Shown: positions 11,515 through 24,386 of the stretch, piece after piece
Layout of the letters: the number at the start of each line of letters is the position of its first letter
Numbering within the stretch: position 1 is the stretch's first letter
Assembly: GCA_052171275.1 (NCBI GenBank)
Contig: CM125795.1
Location: forward strand, 1,612,001-1,676,000
From: Arsenophonus sp052171275
GTDB taxonomy: Bacteria; Pseudomonadota; Gammaproteobacteria; Enterobacterales; Enterobacteriaceae
Length of the DNA: 64,000 nucleotides
Direction of reading: 5' to 3'
Translations under genes and position numbers: made by a program
Notes under the pieces: model-generated
Database searches by the model: none
What the model was told of the DNA's origin: nothing
The model's input: the letters and a program-made list of their open reading frames with translations, nothing else

Positions 11515-13347
11515 GTGTCTGAACTATTCAAACCAAAAATATTTTTAAAAAACTTAATTAATCAACCAGGTGTATATCGTATGTACGATGCATCTGAAAA
11601 AGTTATTTATGTTGGTAAAGCGAAAAATTTAAAAAAACGTTTATCTAGTTATTTTAGAAAACAGGTAACAAATAGTAAAATAGAGCAGCTTGTTAAAAAT
11701 ATTGCTAAAATTGATATTACAGTAACGCATACAGAAACAGAAGCTTTATTACTTGAACATAATTATATTAAATTTTATCAACCTCGTTATAATGTTATAT
11801 TAATGGATGATAAATCCTATCCTTATATATTTTTAAGTGCAGATAAATATCCTCGTTTAACTATGCATCGTGGTAATATAAAAATAAAAGGTGATTATTT
11901 TGGTCCATTCCCAAGTATTTATGCCGTTAAAAAAGTATTATCTTTATTACAAAAACTTTTTCCATTGCGTAATTGTGAAAATAGCGTTTATCATAACCGC
12001 TCTAGGCCATGCCTTCAATATCAAATTAATCGTTGTCTTGGTCCTTGTATTAAGAAATTTACTGATGATTATAAATATAATCAGCAAGTAGAATGTGTTC
12101 GTCTATTTTTATTAGGTAATGATCAACAGGTTATTAATCAATTAATCAAAAATATGGATCAAGCTAGTCAAAATCTTAACTTTGAAAACGCAGCTTATTA
12201 TCGTGATCAAATAAAATCTGTAAAAGTAGTAATAAATCAACAATTTATCACAACTAATACGAAAGATTTAGATGTAATCAGTGTTGCTTATCGTTTAGGA
12301 ATTGCCTGTATTCAAGTACTTTTCATTAGACAAGGGAAAGTACTTGGTAGTCGTAATTATTATCCAATTATACCAGAAAATACACAATTAAGTGAAGTTG
12401 TACAAACATTTTTAGGACAATTTTATTTACATGGCAATAAAATTCGCTCTTTACCAATAGAAATATTATTAGATTTTTTTTTACCAGAAAAAACACTATT
12501 AGCTAATTCATTAACTAAAATAGCTGGACGAAAAATTAAAATTCAAATAAATCCACGAGGAATAAAATCTGAATTTTTAAAACTAGCTCGTACTAATGCA
12601 TTAACAGCATTGGAAACAAAAATTTTAGAAAAATCTACAATTAAAAGAAAAATTGAGGCATTAGCTAACTTGCTAGAATTAAAAAAAATTCACCGAATTG
12701 AATGTTTTGATATCAGTCATATTGCAGGACAACAAACCGTAGCATCTTGTGTTGTTTTTGATAATAATGGGCCATTACGTTCAGAATATCGCCGTTATAA
12801 TATAATTAATATTACTCCTAATGATGACTATGCTGCTATGCATCAAGTTTTAACTAAGCGTTATGATAAATATCTAGATAAAAGTAAAATACCAGATATT
12901 ATTTTTATTGATGGTGGAAAAGGACACCTAAAAAAAGCAATCAATATATTTAAGACATTAAATGTAAATTGGGATACTAGTCAATTAAAACTAATAGGAA
13001 TAGCTAAAGATAAAACTCGAAAACCAGGCTTAGAAAAATTATTTTTTAAATCTAATGATAAAGGTTTATCATTACCACCAAATTCATTAGCATTACATAT
13101 AATACAAAATATTCGTGATGAGTCACATAATCACGCGATTACTGGACATCGTAAACGTATGATAAAAATTAAAAATACTAGCACTTTAGAATGCATTAAA
13201 GGTATTGGCCCAAAGCGTAGACAAATTTTACTTAAATATATGGGTGGATTGCAAACTCTACGTAATGCGAATATTGATGAAATTATGAAATTACCAACAA
13301 TTTCATTTATATTAGCAGAAAAAATTTATAATGCATTAAAGCAATAA
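11515..13347 (+). CDS. uvrC: Excinuclease ABC subunit C
   Basis: The UvrC subunit makes both incisions of nucleotide excision repair after UvrAB locates a lesion. 610 residues, the same length as E. coli. In order: GIY-YIG nuclease domain (GVYRMYD and VIYVGKAK, about residues 19-95), four cysteines at about 158-183 fitting the iron-sulphur ligands, a UVR segment near 203-238, the RNase H-like C-terminal nuclease with the ECFDISHIAGQ signature near 394, and helix-hairpin-helix repeats at the end. The start is GTG; the N-terminus MSELFKPKIFL matches E. coli MSDQFDAKAFL in phase. A T9 run at 12474-12482 does not break the frame. pgsA follows 48 bases later, as in E. coli. Retention of a complete repair nuclease is notable in such an eroded region. 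Confidence 0.97.
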   Translation: MSELFKPKIFLKNLINQPGVYRMYDASEKVIYVGKAKNLKKRLSSYFRKQVTNSKIEQLVKNIAKIDITVTHTETEALLLEHNYIKFYQPRYNVILMDDKSYPYIFLSADKYPRLTMHRGNIKIKGDYFGPFPSIYAVKKVLSLLQKLFPLRNCENSVYHNRSRPCLQYQINRCLGPCIKKFTDDYKYNQQVECVRLFLLGNDQQVINQLIKNMDQASQNLNFENAAYYRDQIKSVKVVINQQFITTNTKDLDVISVAYRLGIACIQVLFIRQGKVLGSRNYYPIIPENTQLSEVVQTFLGQFYLHGNKIRSLPIEILLDFFLPEKTLLANSLTKIAGRKIKIQINPRGIKSEFLKLARTNALTALETKILEKSTIKRKIEALANLLELKKIHRIECFDISHIAGQQTVASCVVFDNNGPLRSEYRRYNIINITPNDDYAAMHQVLTKRYDKYLDKSKIPDIIFIDGGKGHLKKAINIFKTLNVNWDTSQLKLIGIAKDKTRKPGLEKLFFKSNDKGLSLPPNSLALHIIQNIRDESHNHAITGHRKRMIKIKNTSTLECIKGIGPKRRQILLKYMGGLQTLRNANIDEIMKLPTISFILAEKIYNALKQ

Positions 13348-13398
13348 ACATATTGGAATTATATATATTTTATTTTGTCTAAATATTCATAGGATATG

Positions 13399-13947
13399 AT
13401 GCAAATAAATATCCCAACTTTATTAACACTTTTCCGTATCATTTTGATTCCGTTTTTCGTGTTATTTTTTTATCTTCCTTTTTGTTGGGCACCTTTTTTT
13501 TGTGCATTTTTTTTTATCGTTGCTGCGTTAACAGATTTATTTGATGGTTTTCTTGCTAGATTTTGGCAACAAACAACTAAATTTGGTGCATTTTTAGATC
13601 CTATTGCTGATAAGATTATGGTAGTAACAGCATTAGTATTAGTGACTGATTATTATCATTCCTGGTTGATCACATTACCAACAGTAACTATAATTACACG
13701 TGAAATTATTATTTCCTCATTGCGAGGATGGATAACAGAAGTAGATAAACATAGTTATTTATCTGTTTCTTTTACAGGAAAATTTAAAACAACAGCTCAA
13801 ATGATTTCATTAACTGTATTGCTATGGCATCCTAATATTCAAATTAAAATAATTGGTATTATATTACTTTATTTTTCAACAATTCTAACATTTTTATCTA
13901 TGTTTCAATATTTATTTATTGTTTGGAAAACTTTAAATAAAACTTAA
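13399..13947 (+). CDS. pgsA: CDP-diacylglycerol--glycerol-3-phosphate phosphatidyltransferase
   Basis: PgsA joins glycerol-3-phosphate to CDP-diacylglycerol in the inner membrane, the committed step to phosphatidylglycerol and cardiolipin. The CDP-alcohol phosphotransferase motif is complete: DG..AR, eight residues, G...D...D (DLFDGFLAR to FLDPIADK, about residues 45-72). Several hydrophobic segments are visible. Two ATGs are adjacent (13396 and 13399); the second is chosen because E. coli begins MQFNIPTLLTLF, matching MQINIPTLLTLF, and because AGGA at 13391-13394 is too close to the first. Length is 182 residues, as in E. coli. It uses the CdsA product made elsewhere in this window, and lies between uvrC and the tRNA cluster as in E. 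coli. Confidence 0.96.
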   Translation: MQINIPTLLTLFRIILIPFFVLFFYLPFCWAPFFCAFFFIVAALTDLFDGFLARFWQQTTKFGAFLDPIADKIMVVTALVLVTDYYHSWLITLPTVTIITREIIISSLRGWITEVDKHSYLSVSFTGKFKTTAQMISLTVLLWHPNIQIKIIGIILLYFSTILTFLSMFQYLFIVWKTLNKT

Positions 13948-13996
13948 TAGAAATTATCAAAAATCAGTAAATAAATAAAATTAATAAATAATAGTA

Positions 13997-14031
13997 TTGA
14001 CTCAATAAAGGAAACAAGTAAAATGCAGCGC
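13997..14031 (+). promoter_or_regulatory. Stable-RNA promoter for the glyW-cysT-leuZ tRNAs
   Basis: TTGACT (13997-14002), a 16-base spacer and TAAAAT (14019-14024) make a good sigma-70 promoter. The next bases, GCAGCGC (14025-14031), form a GC-rich discriminator, typical of stringently controlled rRNA and tRNA promoters and conspicuous in this AT-rich DNA. The first tRNA starts about 67 bases downstream. The boxes are seen directly; stringent control is inferred. Confidence 0.75.
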
Positions 14032-14097
14032 ATAAAAACTAATTAATTTTACTTTTAGTGTATATGTTGATTATATTATTATAACCAAAATAAATAC

Positions 14098-14173
<76 letters not shown>

Positions 14174-14206
14174 TATAATATTCTACTATATTAATAAATT
14201 TAATAT

Positions 14207-14279
14207 GGCGCGTTGGCAGAATGGCAATATGCAGCGGATTGCAAATCCGCATACCTCGGTTCAACTCCGGGACGCGCCT
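14207..14279 (+). tRNA. cysT: tRNA-Cys (anticodon GCA), no encoded CCA
   Basis: Acceptor stem GGCGCGT/ACGCGCC, anticodon stem AGCGGA..TCCGC with GCA in the loop, and T arm CTCGG-TTCAACT-CCGGG (one G-U pair). The discriminator is T at 14279. The following bases read TAA, so CCA must be added by the tRNA nucleotidyltransferase. The D loop appears a little longer than in E. coli. It lies 33 bases after glyW. Confidence 0.95.
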
Positions 14280-14302
14280 TAAATATTTATATAATCCAAA
14301 AA

Positions 14303-14386
14303 GCCCAGGTGGTGAAATCGGTAGACACAAGGGACTTAAAATCCCTCAGATTCAAAACTGTGCGGGTTCAAGTCCCGCCCTGGGCA
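14303..14386 (+). tRNA. leuZ: tRNA-Leu (anticodon UAA), no encoded CCA
   Basis: Class II tRNA of 84 bases with acceptor stem GCCCAGG/CCTGGGC, D loop GGTGGTGAAATCGGTAGAC, anticodon TAA in the loop CTTAAAA, a variable arm and T arm GCGGG-TTCAAGT-CCCGC. Discriminator A at 14386 is followed by TCA, so CCA is not encoded. UAA is the isoacceptor that reads TTA, the dominant leucine codon in this genome. Confidence 0.96.
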
Positions 14387-14997
14387 TCATATATATTAAC
14401 TTTACTATTATGAATAAATTAATATAAAAAAAGATATTTTATAAATATTTTATAGTAAAAAAAATTTTTTAAAACTTTATTAATTTATTATTTGCTTACA
14501 ATATAGAAATAATTTTAATTCTTATATTTAATCTTGAAATATATTATTAACATTTATAACATATATAATATTAATTATTTTATTATAAATTTCAATTTAA
14601 ATTTAAAATATATTATGATTCTAAATAATAAAGAAATTAGATTTCTAGATTAATCTATTTGAATTTTCTATCTTATTTAAATTTTCATTACCATATATCA
14701 TTAAAGTTATTTCGCTAATATTTAAGGACTATATACTACTTATATAGTATATATAAATGGACTAATTATTACTTTGCTTAATTATAATTTTTAATAATTA
14801 AAATGATATCTTCAAGTCATATTGATTATTTTATTTATAAAACTCTATTTTTATTTTCTAAATCGATGTTTATTCATAAAATAAATTAATTTTTCTTTAA
14901 TAAAAGATATAATCTTAAATATCAAAAAGAGGATCTATTTTAACTTTATATATGTAAATATAAGTGAGTAAAGCATATTGGAATTTAAATTATTTAA

Positions 14998-15023
14998 TTA
15001 ATCTTTTTTAAAAAAAAGATTAA
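14998..15023. repeat. Hairpin, 12-bp perfect stem with T6/A runs
   Basis: TTAATC plus T6 (14998-15009) pairs with A6 plus GATTAA (15012-15023) around two bases. One C-G pair. It lies 600 bases after the tRNA cluster, too far to be its obvious terminator. Confidence 0.55.
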
Positions 15024-15319
15024 ATTCAATATATACAATATATAGCTATATAAGTAAATTTTTTAAAATTTAAGAGATTTTATATTAATTGTTTTGTCAA
15101 TCCGAACTCATAGTAAAATCTGAAATCAGTAATATAAAAGTTATTATATTAAATACTCTGCTATGCATTTTGATTCTATAAATCTATTTTAAATAGAATG
15201 TTATTTAATATTTTTATTTTAATAAGATCAAACATTACTTTTCTAAATTAGAATATTTTTTAAAATGTTTTAATAATCTTTTTTGATTTAAAAATAATTT
15301 AATAAAATTTTCTAATACA

Positions 15320-15348
15320 AAATATTATTGAATAAATCAATAATATTT
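15320..15348. repeat. Hairpin, 12-bp perfect stem
   Basis: 15320-15331 pairs exactly with 15337-15348 around the 5-base loop ATAAA, including one G-C pair (15330/15338). It lies in the desert and its function is unknown. Confidence 0.55.
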
Positions 15349-18300
15349 ATTCATTAGTATAATTATTCCTATAAGTTAATCATGTAACTTCTATAAAATT
15401 AGCATTGAAGTTATATTAAAGCTATAGAGTCTTATTAACTATTATTAATATTATTATAAATTTTAAAAAAACAAATTATAATTGACACTAGAAATATGAC
15501 AATAATGATTAATTGTAAAAACTATTTTATATTTTAATTATTTTTAATTTAAAATTAAAAAACATAAGTTTAATATTTTATATATATTTATTATACTTCT
15601 TTAGTAATTAATAGTATTATAATTAGATTATTTTATATATGAAAATAATCATTAAATTAATTTATAAAAATTTAACTACTTTAAATAAAATTAAACATTA
15701 TTTAAATAAACTTTATATTTTATTAAATATCTGTAAAATAGATAGTATTTTTACTATATAATTTTTATTTTTAATAATATTAATTATAAGTTTTTAAATT
15801 TATTTATTTTAAAGTTAATATAGATAATTTGAATTAAATTATTAATTTAAACCTTTTCTAAAAATAATAATATAAATAAATCAATAATATGCAAGAAATG
15901 AATTATCATAAAACCAATAAACGACTAATTATTTACTGCATAAATGAAAATTTCTTAATTTAGTGCGTTTAAATTTGATTTTTCTATCTAAATATGGTTA
16001 TATAAGTAAGATTAAGATATCTTAATATGAAATAAATATTATTAATAATATTAAAGATCAATATATATGATAAATAAGTTGGATAAAATTAAATTTTTTC
16101 GCTTAATTTCAATTAAGGTTAACTTGTCTTTTAATTTAAATACTTTTTTAAATTAATATTTTAATATATCAAATTTATATTTATATTATTCAACTATTAT
16201 TTAACATATATTTAGTTAAAAAATTTTCTCTATAATCTCAATTAAATACATACATACGTTACTCTTTAAATATATTTATAACAATCATTCTAGAATTGCT
16301 AAAATTAAAATCTAAGGTAAAATTACTTTTTTATTTTAAGCTCTATTTTAAATATTAAATAATCTCTTCTTTATTAAAATACTATTATCTTCTTAACTTT
16401 TTTTAAATAATTTTGAATATAATATTAATTTATATTTAAAAGATTAATATAATAACTAATTTTTCTATAAAAATATTTTTATATAATTCAATTTCAAAAA
16501 TAAATCTCTTATTTTCTATTTAAAATCACTTTTACTTTACTTATTATTATTTTATCAAATATATATAATAATGATTTTATCAATAAAAACAAAAAGATGA
16601 ATAATAAACTATTATGTCTAATAAAATTAGACAAAAATTTATTATATATTTTTATACTATTATTCTAATATATAATATAAGAATAAAAAATAAAATATCT
16701 CACTACTATCCCGCATAAATTTAAATTATATTAATAATTTAATAAGTAAATTAAAAAAATGATAATTAATTTTCCATATTAAACGCAAGAATCAATATTT
16801 AGATATTTTCTAATTAAATGATATATATCTTTACTTTAATATAAAGATAATTCATTTAATATTTTAAATTGATAAATAATTAAATCGTTAATTAATTATC
16901 TTATTAAATAATATATAATAACTAATACTCTTAATTATTTTTACGCAATTAAAATTTTATAATTACTTAAAAGAATACTTTTAATATTATATAAATTATC
17001 TACATATCATTAATAATGATTTTTTTAAAACAATTAATAAACTTTTTAACTTAAAAAACAAAAGAATCATACCAATATTTTTGGTTATCAAATATTTACT
17101 TACATATCTATTTTATTCTAGTAAAAACTAGAAATACTTAAAAAGAAATATATTCATATTTTAATTAATGATATTAAAATATAAAATTTTTTTTAAAAAA
17201 ATCATATACAATATATCATTGATTATGATAATTATTTGCTTACTTAAATAAAACGCAAATTCATATAAATTTAATTTATTATTGCTAATCTATTCGAATA
17301 AATTAAAAAATCTTAATTCAATAAAATAAAATTCAAATCAACTAAGAAATAACATATGATATAAATACGCTTATTATTAATAATATTATATATTAAATAC
17401 ATCTATTTAGTTAAAGATGAATAGATAACGATTATTTATCTTTTAAAATATAAATATTTTAATTATTTATAAAATTAAATAAGTATAAAATTATATATAA
17501 ATATTATAACAATAAGATAAGTTTATATTAAAAGTTAATAATAAAAATAGAATTTCAAATAGTTTTTAAAATTAATAGAGAATTCTGAAGATAATATTGA
17601 TTTTAGATTTGATAACTCATAACTATTCGCTTCTATATAACAACTCTTCATTTATTTATCGAAATAAAGTTTATTGAAACGTTAAAAAACTAGTAAGTTT
17701 ATGGATGTAACTATTATAATTATAATTCATATAAATAATCATTAGGAATATGTTCATATTACTTTTACTTATTTTAGTAAATTTTCTTGTATCACTTATT
17801 ATTTAATTATCATTTGATTTTTCACTCAGTATAATAAATTCTCCATAATTTAGATAATATGTTAAAAAATAATTAAATATTGTATAAATTTATATATTTT
17901 ATATAATCTTTATATAGAGTAAATTTCATTGAAAATAAGAAAAAAATAATATATCTATATTCTGAAAATTAGAATTATAATTAGAATTAATTAGAATATT
18001 ACTTTAATTATTTAAATTAAAATAATAAATATTATACAATATATCTTTATAATTTTAAATAAAATTTTATTTTTTACAATAATTTTATTACATAAAATTT
18101 GTTTCTTGATTTTAAAATATCACTTTATCTAACATTTTTTAAAATTATTCAATAAAATAAATAATATGTTATCAGTTAGTTTACTATAAATTTTATGTTA
18201 TAAACTCTATTTGTTATAGTGTTCTACAATTATATGCACTATATTATGATGATATATTTTATATATAATAATATAAACTATAAATAAATAATAAAAATTT

Positions 18301-21300
18301 AAATAATTAAATTCATATTTTATTATGTATTAATGCATAATGATATCTAATCTTAACAATATCCTTTTAATATTTTCATTTTTTTTATTAAAAATTTTAT
18401 GAATTTATACTTAACATTTTAAATAAAATATATTTATAATATTATTCTAAATAATTTTATGCAATAATTTTTATTAAGTTATTTAAAATATCCTTTACTA
18501 ATAAAGTTTTATATTAATTAACAAAAAAACATCCATTTTAATTTATTAAAATATATAACACATAGTGTTTTTAAATCTTATTAAATCAATTCAATATTAA
18601 ATTTAATGATATTTTAATAAGCTTTTTATATTATTTCAAATATTAATAATTAATGTCTAAGCTATTAAAATTTGTTTAATTAATTATAAAATACTAAAAA
18701 TTTTAATTTTTTATTAATATAATATTTATATTTTATGAGTAATATATGATCACTAAATTATCTAGTTTTATTATTCTTATTTGTAATCCACTATAGAAAA
18801 GAAACTTAATGATAATATAAATTTTTCGTTATAATTTTATTAGACATTAAGTTTTATAAGTTCCATCTAAATATTAGAATTTAATTAATAATAATTAATT
18901 ATTTTATATAATATGTTAATTATATCATTTTTATAAAACTTTAAACGAAAATATAATTACCATCTACTTATAGAGAATAGAAAGATAATAAATTATAACA
19001 TAAAGAATAAATAAATCATTCATAAATTTACTTAGTTAAATGAAATTTAGAGTTAATTATTTTTATCTGAATACTAAAAGTATCTCTTTTTTATTTTTTT
19101 TAGTAAAAAAACTATATATGTATTACATAACCAATTAAATAAAATACTATATAAAAATATTTTATGTTTTTTGATCTATTGATTTTTATTTTTTATTATT
19201 AGATATAAATAGTTTAAAGAAATCTCTTTTCTGAATTAATCTTTATTATGTATTGTAATAAATATAGATTTTTAATATTATTATAAAATTTTATGTTTTG
19301 ATAAAAAATCAAATTTTTATATTATAGAAAATAATTTTCATAATTATTACTATATGTAATCAAAGTTTTTATAGCAATAATTATATATTAAATAGAAAAT
19401 AAATAATAATAACTATAAAGATGTACTTAACTATGTTTGTTGTTTAAATTATCAGTATTATACCAAATAACCAATAGTTGATAAGTATTTCTAAATGAAA
19501 AAATTCATAATTTATATTTGATATGCAGATTAGCAACCCATAAAATATCTTCTATCATACTATTTGCTTAGTTAAATAGTAAAATTACTAATTTGATGTA
19601 AGACTTTTTTTTAAAAAATGAATTTAAACTATAAAATGCAATATATTGTTTTATCAATTAATACCTAAAGTTATAATTATAAATTTTATATTATTAATAT
19701 ATTGAATAAATTAGAAGTATTTTAATCTCTCGATCCAAGATTCTAAGCTACATAAAATCTACTTAATTTGCATATATTTTAAGATATCCTATCTTTCTTA
19801 AGTATTTTTTCTTTAGTCAATACTCATAAAATACTTTTATTTTTTTATTATAATATAAAATTATACTAGGTTAATTAAATATTAATTATCTGATATTAAA
19901 ATTAGTAAATAAAATAATTTCATTAATATACTAATTTTAATTCATTTAATTTTATTAAAGGAATAAAATCTCCTTGATTAATTAAAATATTAATTAGTTA
20001 TTAAATATTTTAATTTGCAATAATTTATTTATATTAACTTATTTTATTAATAATTTTTTTTCAAAAAAAAATTTAAATTTTTATTAAAGGTTAATATTTA
20101 TTTATAAAATAATTTATGTAAGTAAAAAAAATAACTTATTTATTAATATAATAATTTATGGAATTTTTTTTATTTTTATCATAAATATAAAACTTAAGAA
20201 TAATTTTTATATTACAATAAAATAAAAATAAAATCAGAATTATATAGCTAATAATTAAACATTGTATCTAGCTATTAACTAGTGATCTTATGCGTAAAAA
20301 TGATAACATAAACTTATAATTATATTTATAATATTTTATATAATAACTAAGAAAGAAAAATTTTTTGAATAAAATATATTTATATAAATTTCTAATATCC
20401 TTGATATTTATTTTTTATTTAATTATATATTTAATAGCTATTTTGTGATTAACTCAATTAAATTAATGTTACTTTTTAGTAAAATATAAATAATTATAAA
20501 ATATTTAAAATTATCTTAACTAATAATTTTTATGTATATTTAAATAAATCAGGAAAATATGTATACTTTATTTAATTTTATTTCAATAAGTTTATATTTT
20601 AATTAAATAAATATATTAGTTAAAAGTTCTAACATTTCCTTTTTTTATATTATTAAAATTACTTAAAAATAGCATAATAGTAAAATTAATAAAGAAATAA
20701 AGCTTAACTGAATGTTAATTAACTGTAAATATCTCTATCTTTTTTTTTGATTAATAAATTTACCTTTTAAATAAGTTTCTAACTTCTATAAATTTATAGT
20801 TTTCTTATTATATTTTTTTGATATCTCACTTAATTTTAAACTACTTTAATAAAAATTTAAATTAACTTTTATTTAATAAATATATAATCATAATATTTAT
20901 TAATAAATAATTTAAGATTGAATACAAATAATTATGCATATAATTCAAAAAGCATTTATATGTATTTATATATTTTATCTTAATATTATCCTATAAATTA
21001 TAGTAGAATTCATTTACTCAGGCAAAAGATCAAGATGTTTTTATAATAATTAAAATAATATTCAATAACATTAGTAAATATATTAAAAATAAATAAATTT
21101 TCTGAATTCTCATTTCTACTGTATTACAATAATTCTAAAGATAAACTTATAAGTTTTAATGTTTTAAGCAACTTTATATAGTTATATAAATAAAGAATGT
21201 ATTATATCAAAATAGTTATAATTTACTAAGTAGAAATTCAATATTATTTATTATACTTTCTATTAATTTTAAAAATGTTAAATATTGCATCTATAGCAAG

Positions 21301-22007
21301 AGATACAACTAAATTAATTAGAATTATATTTTATTTTAAATATTTTAATATTATATATATTGTTATAAATTTTAAATTTAATTATTTACTTTTTAATAAA
21401 ACATTACCTTATGAAAATGATATTTTATATATAATTCTATATTTATTTATTTTATAAATTATTATAATTATATAGATTTTCTAAGATAAATAAAAATTAT
21501 ATTTCTTTATAATAACCATTAATTAAAGTTAAAATATAAAATATATTTTTTTAAAAATATTTTATTTATATAGAACAAAAGTTTATGTTTAAGTAAGTAT
21601 TTAATATTCAAATTGGAGAATATAATTACTTTGTTTTTTAAAATTTAAAAGATTTATTATTAGAAAATTTTATTAAAAATTAATTTTTAATAAAATTAAA
21701 ACAATTTATATAATAGTAAAAAGATATTTTTAGTACTTAAATATCTTTAGTATCGAAAATCAATTAAATTATCTCTGTTATCATTTATTTATTAATAAAG
21801 TTATTCGATTACTTAGTGATTTATTAAGTTTAAGTAATTTCTTAAATCATAAGTATATAAAAGATTGGATATATTTATTCATAAATATTTTTTAAAATAA
21901 AAAGCATTAAAATAAAGGAAAAAACTAAATTATTACCATTTTTTTATTTTTTTTAATAAAATATTAGTATTATAGAAATAAAAAAATAAATGTAAATAAA
22001 ATTCTAA

Positions 22008-22041
22008 AATAAAAAAATAAATTTAAATTTATTTTTTTATT
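22008..22041. repeat. 34-bp perfect palindrome with A7/T7 arms
   Basis: 17-bp arms centred between 22024 and 22025 (ATTTAAAT), all A/T, with A7 in the left arm and T7 in the right. It resembles the 52-bp palindrome at 7247 in having A and T runs in opposite arms, a bidirectional-terminator-like layout. Confidence 0.8.
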
Positions 22042-22568
22042 AAAATACATCATTATTTATATTAGATAAAGATAAATAATGAAACTAAACAATTTCTTTT
22101 TTTTATAATTTCTTAAAAATATCATTATATTAATCTTAACATCGATTAATTCAAGATAATAATATTTAAATTAATTAATCAAAGTTTTTTAAACGAAAAT
22201 TTTTAATTATTTTATACTTATCATTTTAATCAAAAAATATTATAGTAATAATTACACCGTTTTATTAATAAAAATGTGAAAAAATAGATTTTTATTAGTA
22301 TCTTAATTTAATATTCTTATTATATTCTATGATCTTAAGATATTCAATTTATTAAATATGTATATGTATTTATCATTATTATTAACAATAATTTCTTCAT
22401 TAAAATCAATAACAAGAATAAATATTTTCTACTTACATCAGTAAAATATAATTTTTATAAGTTATTGTAAATTTCATAGATAAGAATATATTCCAAATAT
22501 ATAGTGAAGAAAATGATTAAAGATAATCAAAAAATATATATTATTATTATATACAAATTAAAATAAAT

Positions 22569-22595
22569 ATTTTAGGTTAATAACTAACCTAAAAT
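22569..22595. terminator. Hairpin with GG/CC stem, terminator-like
   Basis: ATTTTAGGTTA (22569-22579) and TAACCTAAAAT (22585-22595) form an 11-bp stem with a 5-base loop and two G-C pairs, followed by T-rich DNA ending in a T7 run near 22608. No gene remains upstream, so it may be the terminator of a gene now lost. Confidence 0.5.
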
Positions 22596-22907
22596 TTATA
22601 TTATATTTTTTTAAAAATATAAGATTTTATAAAAAATATTCTCGAATCATTATGATATAAATTAGAATTTATATTCTAGATTTAAAATATTTATTAAGAT
22701 ATATAAATTTTATTATAAATAATTTACTAATAAATTATTTAGTGTATATGAAAATATAAAAATAACTTTAATACACTTAAATTAAGATTAAAAATAATAT
22801 TTTATATTATTCTAATTAATTTATTATTATAATTCCATATAATTTAATTAAAAAAATTTTAAATTTATCATCTATTATTATATTAAGCTAATTGTAGTTC
22901 TTTATTT

Positions 22908-22942
22908 ATATGGAAAAGATTATTTGATAAACTTTTCCATAT
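22908..22942. terminator. Hairpin with GG/CC and G/C pairs, terminator-like
   Basis: ATATGGAAAAG (22908-22918) pairs with CTTTTCCATAT (22932-22942) around 13 bases, with three G-C pairs. GCTTTTAAT follows. A three-G-C stem is exceptional in this desert. It may be a relic terminator or a protein-binding inverted repeat. Confidence 0.5.
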
Positions 22943-23576
22943 GCTTTTAATATTCATATCACTATTTCATTAATTATAAACAGATGTTTATTTATCAATA
23001 AATAATAAGTTTAATAAATTTATTATTTTATACCATATAATAATGTAGTAAAATGAATAATTTTATTAGATATAATAATATTAATTAATTTTATTATAAT
23101 AATATATTTTATATTATCGAAAAAAAATCTATTTAGAAATTTATTTTATATAAATTTATATTATTTTAGTCTTTATTTTTAAAAAAAATTTTCTTTATGT
23201 AATTTAAATAGCAATCTGTTACATTTGTTTTATAGAATTTCTTTTATAAAAAATCTACTAAAATAGTTTTTTCTAAAATATTGAATAAATCCAATATTTT
23301 TGATTAGTTCTAAGATATTTATATAATAAAGATATCATGAAGTCATGTTTATGAAGTTAATAATTTCATTTTATATCAAATTAGCATACGACTAAATAAT
23401 CTGGAAAAACTTCTAAATATAGCATATAATTAATTTTAATATAATATTTATTTCTATAAACATTTATTTTTTATTAAAAATAAAACCGAATATTTTGTTA
23501 TTTTTCATATTCTTTACTGAGTAATGCTACTTAAATTACTATAATAATCATTATCTAATATTTATTATAAAAATAA

Positions 23577-23614
23577 TTTTTATAAATATTTAATGATATA
23601 AATATTTATAAAAA
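23577..23614. repeat. Hairpin, 16-bp perfect stem
   Basis: 23577-23592 is the exact reverse complement of 23599-23614, with a 6-base loop and all A/T pairs. It lies 86 bases before the 29-bp hairpin at 23701. Confidence 0.8.
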
Positions 23615-23700
23615 ATCAACTATTATAAATTTAATGATATTAATTATAATTAATAAGTTTATTTTTATCAATTATAATTTTTATAAATTATAAAATCTAT

Positions 23701-23762
23701 ATATAATTAATAGTTAAATAATAAAATTAATACTAATTTTATTATTTAACTATTAATTATAT
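23701..23762. repeat. Hairpin, 29-bp perfect stem, 4-base loop
   Basis: The longest perfect stem in the window: 23701-23729 pairs without mismatch with 23734-23762 around loop ATAC, with one G-C pair (23713/23750). It lies in non-coding DNA 1.5 kb from the nearest gene end (dapD). Confidence 0.92.
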
Positions 23763-24366
23763 TATTGTTTATTTTTGTTTATAAAATTTATAAATGTAAT
23801 AAATATTAATTCAATTTATATAAAGACATCTATATAAATTTAACTAAAATAAAAATTAATATATAAAATAACATATTAACAATAGTAAAAATCATTTTTA
23901 TTTTTATATAAATAAAATTTAATAATATAAATAATTAAAATAAGATTACTAATTAATAAAACTATATAAGATTATTAGAGAATTTTATTCTTTAAAAATG
24001 TTTATTATTATTCAATATAGTTATGATGGTATATAATAAGATCATTTTTCTTAAAATTATAAAATAAATTCGTTTTAAATATCACTTCAATAAGATATTT
24101 GAATAAATTTTCAAAATGTTTCACTAAAAATTAGTGATTTACTTTAATAAACATATTATTATATATCTCTACTTATTATAACTACTCTATAGTTAAAATA
24201 AAGCATATTCTATTGTAGAAAGAACTTATGATAAAGTTAATTAATATATTCTTCTATTAATTATTTAAATAAATTAACCTTATAATTGTTATTTGTAGCG
24301 ATTGAATATAAAATAAAATTATTTTTCTTTTGCATAAGATGTTTAATTATAACACGATAGAAAAAT

Positions 24367-24386
24367 ATTTTCATAATTATGAAAAT
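24367..24386. repeat. 20-bp perfect palindrome
   Basis: ATTTTCATAA followed by its exact reverse complement, with no spacer and one C-G pair on each side of the centre. It could be an operator-like site or a small hairpin. The nearest gene is about 0.9 kb away. Confidence 0.6.

Noticed and set aside
21275..21457. 60-codon open frame in the 10.9-kb desert
   Set aside because: No ribosome binding site, composition is Ile/Phe/Tyr/Asn/Leu only as expected from A/T-rich DNA, no motif and no neighbours. Chance ORF.
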